Assembly (NCBI GenBank): GCA_030837265.1
Contig: JAUPKV010000123.1
Location: 1-13,741, forward strand
Source: Methanobacteriota archaeon
Lineage (GTDB): Archaea > Halobacteriota > Methanosarcinia > Methanosarcinales > Methanosarcinaceae
Direction: 5' to 3'
DNA length: 13,741 nucleotides
In this document: positions 8,137-13,741 of the stretch, one piece after another
Numbering within the stretch: position 1 is the first letter of the stretch
Layout: every line of letters begins with the position of its first letter
The notes under the pieces: model-generated
What the model was told of the DNA's origin: nothing
Databases searched by the model: none
What the model saw: only the letters and a program-made list of their open reading frames with translations
Position numbers and translations under genes: made by a program

Positions 8137-8238
8137 GGAGCTGTAACAAAATAACCTGATTAATTTACTGTATTTTATACGTTACATGAATATTGAATAT
8201 ATCTTCTAAAATTCATTAGGTTATTAAGATACAGCTCC
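8137..8238. mobile_element. MITE-like element with 24-bp terminal inverted repeats
   Basis: The left end (8137-8160) starts GGAGCTGTAAC; the reverse complement of the right end (8215-8238) starts GGAGCTGTATC. The two arms match at 20 of 24 positions and enclose 54 bp of AT-rich non-coding DNA. TAA directly follows both outer ends (left flank ...CTAA, right flank TAA...). If the last C of the right arm is counted as target, both flanks read CTAA, the target duplication typical of IS5-type elements. The small size and lack of coding capacity suggest a non-autonomous derivative. A long RNA hairpin in the kinase leader is the alternative. Confidence 0.5.
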
Positions 8239-8323
8239 TAAATATATCTAATGTTAAATAAGCAATGAGAAAACGATTTGACAAGCCCGAAATGCATAAG
8301 TCCATACTTTTTATATTTGAACT

Positions 8324-8331
8324 TTTATATA
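8324..8331 (+). promoter_or_regulatory. Candidate TATA box for the sensor kinase
   Basis: TTTATATA, a consensus archaeal TATA box, lies about 85 bp beyond the MITE-like element. Transcription would begin near 8352-8356, giving a leader of about 210 bases before ATG 8565. A second weaker candidate, TTTATATT, lies at about 8309-8316. No ATG-started gene fits between the box and the kinase. Confidence 0.4.
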
Positions 8332-8549
8332 TTAGATCACTATACAAAGCATATTGTGGGGTAGTCGTCGCGTCGATTAATCTCAAAAGCGAACTCATTC
8401 CGTTTTAGGGAAGAGTAGAGAAATACTTGTGCCATCTTTTTCAAAGACTGATTTTCCTTATCCGTTAAACGAAAAGTCAAACTTGAACCACGAAAAGGCA
8501 AAACTGTACGATAAAAGACAACGGAACTTTGTCATATACGCCCTTAAAT

Positions 8550-8555
8550 AGGAGA
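8550..8555 (+). promoter_or_regulatory. Ribosome binding site choosing the kinase ATG start
   Basis: AGGAGA precedes ATG 8565 with about 10 bases between. The frame is open further up to a TTG at 8529, but that codon has no ribosome binding site. The protein from the ATG begins [15 protein letters not shown], the usual beginning of MEDS-domain sensor kinases. Confidence 0.6.
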
Positions 8556-8564
8556 TTATTTGGA

Positions 8565-11500
8565 ATGAGAGAAAGCCTGAGAAACTCTGGCATTGATATT
8601 GTTGGAGATGTGCCCTGGGGGACACATTTCTGCCAACTTTATCACACAAAAGAAGATTTAGTGGACATACTGGTTCCTTACTTCAAAACAGGACTGGAAA
8701 ACAACGAATTTTGTATATGGGTTACGTCAAAAACCCTTGAAATCGAGGATGCAAAAAAATTCCTGAGAATAGCTATTCCTGATCTTGATATCTACCTGCG
8801 GAAAGGGCAAATTACAATTATTCCTTACACAAGCTGGTTTTTAAAAAAAGATATTTTCGATTCGGAGAGGGTCCTGAATGAATGGGGTGAAAAACTCAAT
8901 CATGCTCTGGATAGTGGTTACGACGGCTTGAGATTTGGCGGAAACATATCCTGGATGGATAACGAAGACTGGAATCAAGAACGCTTGAATCATTTCTTCG
9001 AACATGAGAAACAGATAGACAAGGTTCTCGGCAAATACCAGACGATATCTCTATGCACATATCCCCTCAAAAAGTGCAGTGCAATCGATATAATCGATGT
9101 TATCGCCAGCCATCAATTCGCTCTGGTCAAAAAAGAAGGAGAGTGGGAGCGGATAGAGTATTCCGGACAGAAAAATATCGCCGGGTGCAAGCGTGAGGCT
9201 GATGAAATGCGCCAGAGCGAGCAGCGCGTCAGATTTAATTTAGAAAATACTCTCTCACCTGATTGGGAGATGGTGAACCTTGAGCTTGCCGAGGTAATTG
9301 ATGCACAGGCGATCCAATCCCTAATGGACGATTTCTACAAGCTTGCCCACATTCCTATAGGTATAATCGATCTCAAAGGCAATATTCTGGTAGGTGTTGG
9401 ATGGCAGGATATCTGCACCAAATTCCACAGGATCCACCCCGAATCCTGCAAGCACTGTGTGGAAAGCGACACAAAGCTATCTGCAGGTGTTCTCCCGGGA
9501 GAGTTTAAGCCATACAAGTGCAAAAACAACATGTGGGACATAGCAACTCCCATCGTGGTGGGTAGCCAGCACGTAGGAAATATCTTCTTAGGGCAGTTCT
9601 TTTTTGACGATGAACCTCTGGACTATGAGTTTTTCCGGTCACAGGCTAGAAAATACTGCTTTAACGAGGAGGAATACATAGCATCGCTTGAAAAAGTTCC
9701 ACGGTTGAGCAAGGAAAATGTGGATGCAATCATGGTCTTCTTCATGAAATTTGCCAACATTCTCTCACAGCTAAGCTACAGCAATATCAAACTTGCCCGA
9801 TCGCTGGCGGAACACAATTACCTGGTGGAAGCACTGCGGAAGAGTGAAGAACGATACAGGTCTATATATGAAAACAGCCTCGACGGAATTTTGCTGACAA
9901 AGCCTGACGGCACTATTCTCTCTGCAAATCCTGAAGCATGCCACATGTTTGGCATGACTGAAGATGAAATTATACTAGCGGGAAGAGAAGGTGTAGTAGT
10001 CAACGACGAGAAGCTTGTAGTTGCACTTGAGGAAAGAAAGCGAACAGGCTGGATGAGAGCTGAGCTGACACATAGACGAAAAGATGGATCAACTTTCATC
10101 TGCGATACCACCTCTAAAATCTTTGTATATGCCGATGGCAGTATAAGTACGAGTCTGATCATTAGAGATGTCACAGAACGAAAACAGACTGAAGAGGCTT
10201 TGCGGGCTAGTGAAGAAAAGTTCAGAAAGATTGTGGAGACTGCCAGGGAAGGTATATGGTTAATTGACAGTAATGAGCGAACTATCTTCGTTAACAAGAT
10301 GATATCCGAAATGCTGGGCTATAGTATCGAAGAGATAATGGGACAGTCGCCGCGGAAGTTTATGTCGCCGGAATTTCGTGCAAAGCTTGATGATAGACTG
10401 AGTGAGCATATGCAGGGGGTTAACCGGGTAATCGATTACAAGTTGATCCGAAAGGATGGCTCAGACCTCTGGTGCATTGTTTCCTCCAGTACATTGTTCG
10501 ATGATCACGGAAAATACGCAGGGTTATTGGCTATGATCATGGACATCACCGAGCGCAAGCAAGAAGAGCACCAGATTCGCAGATACAACCGTATTCTTGA
10601 TGGAATCAATCAAATCTTCAGCAATATAGTGCAGGCAAAAACAGAAGAAGAAGTGGGAAATGCATGTTTATCTGTAGCTCTGAAAGTTACCGGCAGCCAG
10701 TTTGGTTTTGTTAATGAAATGGGCGCCGATGGGCTGCTGCACGATATTGCAAAAAGCGAGCTGGGATGGGAGCAGTGCCTTATGTACGACAAGACAGGGC
10801 ATCGTTGTCCCCCTAGCGATTTTGTTGTTCATGGCTTATACGGCAGTGTCATTAAAAACAAGAAAAGCTTTTTTACCAATGATCCACCGTCACATCCCGA
10901 TAGTATAGGTTTGCCGTATGGACATCCGCCGATCACATCGTTTCTTGGCGTGCCCCTTGTCCAGGACGGGAAAACGATAGGCTTGATCGCGGTTGCAAAC
11001 CGTGAAAACGGCTATAGCTGTGAGCAACTGGAGGATCTTGAAGCTATCGCGCCTGTAGTGGTGCAGGTTCTGCAAAGGAAAAGGTCAGAAGAAGCTCTCA
11101 GATTATCAAACGTTTATAATCGTAGTTTAATTGAAGCCAGCCTGGACCCTTTAGTAACCATTGGGCAAGATGGTAAGATTACGGACGTGAATAGTGCTAC
11201 GGAACAGATTACTGGATACCCTAGAAATAATCTGATTGGAACTGATTTTTCAGATTACTTTACTGAGCCTGAAAAAGCCCGTTCAGGCTATCAGCAAGTA
11301 TTTAAACATGGTGAGGTGCGGGATTACCCTCTTGAGATCCAGCATAAGGATGGACATTTAACTCCTGTTTTGTACAATGCTTCGGTCTATAGGGACGAGA
11401 ATGGTGAGGTTATTGGTGTCTTTGCAGCGGCACGTGATATTACTGAACGTAAGAAAGCGGAAGAAGATCTTAAAAAAGCAAATGAAACGTTAGAAGAAAA

Positions 11501-13322
11501 GGTAAAAGAACGTACAGCAGAGCTTGAGCAGGCTTATCTATCGTTGAAAGAAAGCGAGGAGGGGCTTGCTGAAGCTCAAAGAATGGCTCAGATTGGAAAC
11601 TGGAAATGGAATCTTGTAACTGATGAGAAATACTGGTCTGATGAAGTTTATCGCATTTTCGGACTTAAGCCTCAAGAATCTGAAGTAACCTACGATACCT
11701 TTTTAAGTTATGTACATCCCGATGATAGAAACTATGTAGCTAATGTCACTAAGGAAGCCTTAAAAGGAAAACCATATAGCATTAATTTTCGGATTATCTT
11801 AGCAGATGGGGAAGAACGAATAGTGCATGAAGAAGGAGAAATTGTTTTTGATGAGAAAAGTGTCCCTATTCGAATGAAGGGAACAATTCAGAACATTACT
11901 GAGTTTAAAAAAGCAGAAGAGAAAATTCAGACACTGGCGAATGTTGTTGAATCGTCGAATGACGCTATTGTAACTGAGTCTCTTGACGGTATTATTACCA
12001 GCTGGAATAAGGCAGCAGAGCAGATTTACGGTTATTCGGCTAAAGAAATTCTGGGGAAAAACGTATCGGTACTTGAGCCTGATGATATTAAAGGAGAAAT
12101 AAAATCTTATTCTGAAAAGATTAAACAGGGTAAGAAAGTCCAGAATTATGAAACTTTACGGTTAAAAAAAGATGGCAGCATCATAAATATTTCAGTAACT
12201 CTTTCTCCGATTTTTAATGCATCCGGAAAACTTATAGCTCTCTCAGCAATTGTAAGGGATATTACTGAACGTAAGCAGGCAGAGGAGGCACTTCGAGAAA
12301 GCGAAGCACGCCTGCGTCGTTTTTACGAATCGGGAATGTTCGGCGTAGTTTACTATAACCTGGACGGTGAGATTACCGACGCCAACGATAAATTTCTGGA
12401 TATTGTCGGTTACACGCATGAGGACTTACAGGCCGGACTAGTTAATTGGAATAAGATAACACCGCCGGAGTATCGTCTAGTGGACGAGAAGTGCATAGCA
12501 GAACTGAAAGCCTTCGGCGTGTTCAAGCCCTTTGAGAAAGAGTATATCCGAAAAGACGGCTTGTATGTACCTATCATTATCGGAGCATCTACCTTTGATC
12601 GTGAGAGCAATGAAGGCATAGCCTTTGTTCTTGATAATACCGAGAGAAAAAAGACAGAAAAAGCCCTGGCTGAAATAGATCGGATCCGCATAAAAGAAAT
12701 CCATCATAGAATAAAGAACAATTTGCAGGTAATATCTTCCCTGCTTGACCTTCAGGCGGAAAAGTTCGACGATGAAAAAGTTAGAGAGGCTTTTAAGGAA
12801 GGTCAGAACCGGGTAGTCTCAATGTCCCTTATTCATGAAGAGCTGTATAAAGGAAAAGAAAATGATACAATTGCCTTTTCGGCATATCTTCGAAAATTAG
12901 CTAAGAATCTTTTCCAGACTTACAGCCTCAACAGTAAAAATATCTGCCTGTTCATGGATCTGGAAGAAGACGCATTCTTTGATATGGATACTGCTGTGCC
13001 ATTAGGAATAATCGTTAATGAACTCGTTTCCAACTCACTCAAGCATGCATTTAATGAAAGCAAAAAGGGAGAAATTAGAATCCGGCTTTGTAGGGAAGGA
13101 AAGAATAATGAGATACGCAAATCTCTTTTCAGCTTGACAATTTCAGATAACGGAAAAGGAATTCCTGAAAACGTAGAACTGGAAAGTCTTGAATCACTTG
13201 GACTGCAGTTAGTAAATATCCTCGTTGACCAACTGGATGGAGAAATAGGGCTTAAAAGAGAACAGGGAATGGAATTCAGAATTACTTTCAACGTGGTAGA
13301 GAAAAATAATGATCCAAGCTAA
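8565..13322 (+). CDS. Multi-sensor histidine kinase (MEDS-PocR-PAS/GAF-HisKA_2-HATPase)
   Basis: 1585 residues from ATG 8565, with no signal peptide or membrane segment, so probably a cytosolic sensor. Approximate order: MEDS domain 12-185 ([11 protein letters not shown]; named for methanogen and DcmR-type sensors); PocR ligand-binding domain 234-403, with cysteines 284, 295, 298 and 319 in the pattern C-x10-C-x2-C-x20-C; PAS 428-537; PAS 549-664; GAF 676-838; PAS 850-962; coiled coil 962-1000; PAS 1008-1115; PAS 1121-1235; PAS 1246-1361; HisKA_2 from about 1376, with [10 protein letters not shown] (phospho-acceptor His1380 or 1381); HATPase with [12 protein letters not shown] (Asn1485), DNGKGIP (1528-1534) and LGLQLV. 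Repeated ITERK-type linkers end most PAS modules. All kinase motifs are present, so it is probably active. No receiver domain or response regulator is in the window; the ligands are unknown. Base composition varies along the gene. Its stop is 3 bp before an aroC fragment. Confidence 0.92.
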   Translation: MRESLRNSGIDIVGDVPWGTHFCQLYHTKEDLVDILVPYFKTGLENNEFCIWVTSKTLEIEDAKKFLRIAIPDLDIYLRKGQITIIPYTSWFLKKDIFDSERVLNEWGEKLNHALDSGYDGLRFGGNISWMDNEDWNQERLNHFFEHEKQIDKVLGKYQTISLCTYPLKKCSAIDIIDVIASHQFALVKKEGEWERIEYSGQKNIAGCKREADEMRQSEQRVRFNLENTLSPDWEMVNLELAEVIDAQAIQSLMDDFYKLAHIPIGIIDLKGNILVGVGWQDICTKFHRIHPESCKHCVESDTKLSAGVLPGEFKPYKCKNNMWDIATPIVVGSQHVGNIFLGQFFFDDEPLDYEFFRSQARKYCFNEEEYIASLEKVPRLSKENVDAIMVFFMKFANILSQLSYSNIKLARSLAEHNYLVEALRKSEERYRSIYENSLDGILLTKPDGTILSANPEACHMFGMTEDEIILAGREGVVVNDEKLVVALEERKRTGWMRAELTHRRKDGSTFICDTTSKIFVYADGSISTSLIIRDVTERKQTEEALRASEEKFRKIVETAREGIWLIDSNERTIFVNKMISEMLGYSIEEIMGQSPRKFMSPEFRAKLDDRLSEHMQGVNRVIDYKLIRKDGSDLWCIVSSSTLFDDHGKYAGLLAMIMDITERKQEEHQIRRYNRILDGINQIFSNIVQAKTEEEVGNACLSVALKVTGSQFGFVNEMGADGLLHDIAKSELGWEQCLMYDKTGHRCPPSDFVVHGLYGSVIKNKKSFFTNDPPSHPDSIGLPYGHPPITSFLGVPLVQDGKTIGLIAVANRENGYSCEQLEDLEAIAPVVVQVLQRKRSEEALRLSNVYNRSLIEASLDPLVTIGQDGKITDVNSATEQITGYPRNNLIGTDFSDYFTEPEKARSGYQQVFKHGEVRDYPLEIQHKDGHLTPVLYNASVYRDENGEVIGVFAAARDITERKKAEEDLKKANETLEEKVKERTAELEQAYLSLKESEEGLAEAQRMAQIGNWKWNLVTDEKYWSDEVYRIFGLKPQESEVTYDTFLSYVHPDDRNYVANVTKEALKGKPYSINFRIILADGEERIVHEEGEIVFDEKSVPIRMKGTIQNITEFKKAEEKIQTLANVVESSNDAIVTESLDGIITSWNKAAEQIYGYSAKEILGKNVSVLEPDDIKGEIKSYSEKIKQGKKVQNYETLRLKKDGSIINISVTLSPIFNASGKLIALSAIVRDITERKQAEEALRESEARLRRFYESGMFGVVYYNLDGEITDANDKFLDIVGYTHEDLQAGLVNWNKITPPEYRLVDEKCIAELKAFGVFKPFEKEYIRKDGLYVPIIIGASTFDRESNEGIAFVLDNTERKKTEKALAEIDRIRIKEIHHRIKNNLQVISSLLDLQAEKFDDEKVREAFKEGQNRVVSMSLIHEELYKGKENDTIAFSAYLRKLAKNLFQTYSLNSKNICLFMDLEEDAFFDMDTAVPLGIIVNELVSNSLKHAFNESKKGEIRIRLCREGKNNEIRKSLFSLTISDNGKGIPENVELESLESLGLQLVNILVDQLDGEIGLKREQGMEFRITFNVVEKNNDPS

Positions 13323-13325
13323 AAA

Positions 13326-13741
13326 GCATCGTTGAAGTTATTGCAAAAGGTGTGCCTGCAGGTCTCAAGAGCCAGTATTTGTCGACTGGATGCAGACCTT
13401 GCAAAAGCCTTCATGAGCATCCCGCTGTCAAAGGCTTTGAAATAGGAGCCGGGTTTGAGGCTGCCCGTCTGCGCGGAAGTGAGATGAACGATCATTTCCG
13501 CATGGAGGAAGGAAAGATATCCTGTTCGAGTAATAATGCAGGCGGAATTCTCGGAGGAATTTTAACCGGGCTGGATATAGTCTGCAGGGCAGCAGTAAAA
13601 CCGACTCCCTCCATAGGGAAGTTCCAACAAACAGTTGACCTTACAACTCAAGAAGATGCTGACATCGCAATCAAAGGCCGGCATGATCCTACAATCCCCC
13701 CGCGCATGGTTCCGGTCGCAGAAGCCATGGTTGCTCTTGTA
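13326..13741 (+). pseudogene. Decayed 3' fragment of chorismate synthase (aroC')
   Basis: Aligns base for base with 6936-7354 of intact aroC (residues 209-347), at roughly 85% identity counted by hand, and continues to the window edge. The first 208 codons, including the GESHG signature, are absent. Three single-base deletions relative to aroC occur near 13367, 13381/13382 and 13423/13424. They break and then restore the frame, so the last 106 codons read cleanly and keep [11 protein letters not shown] and [18 protein letters not shown]. There is no start codon or ribosome binding site at the left edge, and it begins 3 bp after the kinase stop. It cannot make a functional enzyme. Whether its 3' end is intact lies beyond the window. 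Confidence 0.93.

Larger units (their letters stand above)
7412..8564. other. Long gene-poor spacer between aroC and the sensor kinase
   Basis: About 1.15 kb of AT-rich DNA. It holds a minus-strand open frame that may be a transposase remnant (7612-7887), a MITE-like element (8137-8238), TATA-like sequences at 8305-8334, and a presumed long leader for the kinase. Other open frames are short, lack ribosome binding sites and show no motif. No clear T-tract terminator directly follows aroC; the first T-run on the plus strand is near 7516. Confidence 0.6.

Noticed and set aside
8351..8380. tRNA-like GTGGGGTAGTCG stretch in the kinase leader
   Set aside because: Only the D-arm-like bases are present; there is no TpsiC arm, anticodon stem or acceptor pairing around it.
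8529..8564. TTG at 8529 as the kinase start
   Set aside because: No ribosome binding site precedes it; ATG 8565 has AGGAGA upstream and gives the family-typical MRESLRNSG beginning.
11434..12300. Repeated DNA near the ITERK linkers as a true nucleotide repeat
   Set aside because: The similarity is short and explained by the conserved PAS-linker amino-acid motif, although two linkers share about 18 bases.

Overview
The window reads as chromosomal DNA from a methanogenic archaeon, most likely Methanosarcina or a close relative. The clues are a very large soluble sensor kinase of the MEDS/PocR/PAS/GAF/HisKA_2 type that is abundant in that genus, an archaeal-type chorismate synthase, a UPF0182 membrane protein, an archaeal NYN-domain protein, AT-rich intergenic DNA with TATA-like boxes, and GGAG-type ribosome binding sites. 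The genus is inferred from remembered protein flavour; no database search was possible.

Layout. Positions 1-5100 hold three minus-strand genes: the 5' part of a NYN-domain nuclease-like gene (cut by the window edge), a 954-residue UPF0182 membrane protein, and UDP-glucose 6-dehydrogenase. A 311-bp divergent promoter region (5101-5411) separates these from the plus-strand genes. There a cation diffusion facilitator (CDF) metal transporter lies 5 bp upstream of chorismate synthase (aroC), as a probable operon. About 1.15 kb without a convincing gene follows (7412-8564). It contains a 102-bp element with imperfect 24-bp terminal inverted repeats, which looks like a MITE, and a possible transposase remnant. 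Then comes a single 1585-residue multi-sensor histidine kinase (8565-13322). Three bases after its stop codon, a decayed second copy of the 3' half of aroC begins and runs off the window end.

Function. Ugd makes UDP-glucuronate for surface polysaccharide, the CDF protein exports divalent metal, and AroC makes chorismate for aromatic amino acids. The kinase is predicted to be cytosolic and to sense small ligands; no response regulator is in the window. No shared pathway links these genes.

The most notable points are: (i) the kinase is bracketed by intact aroC upstream and an aroC fragment downstream, whose differences fall mostly at third codon positions, so it descends from a once-functional, diverged aroC; (ii) the MITE-like element between aroC and the kinase; (iii) a 28-bp near-identical repeat on both sides of the UPF0182 gene; and (iv) the kinase's long sensor array with uneven base composition. 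I found no RNA genes, no CRISPR array and no complete insertion sequence.
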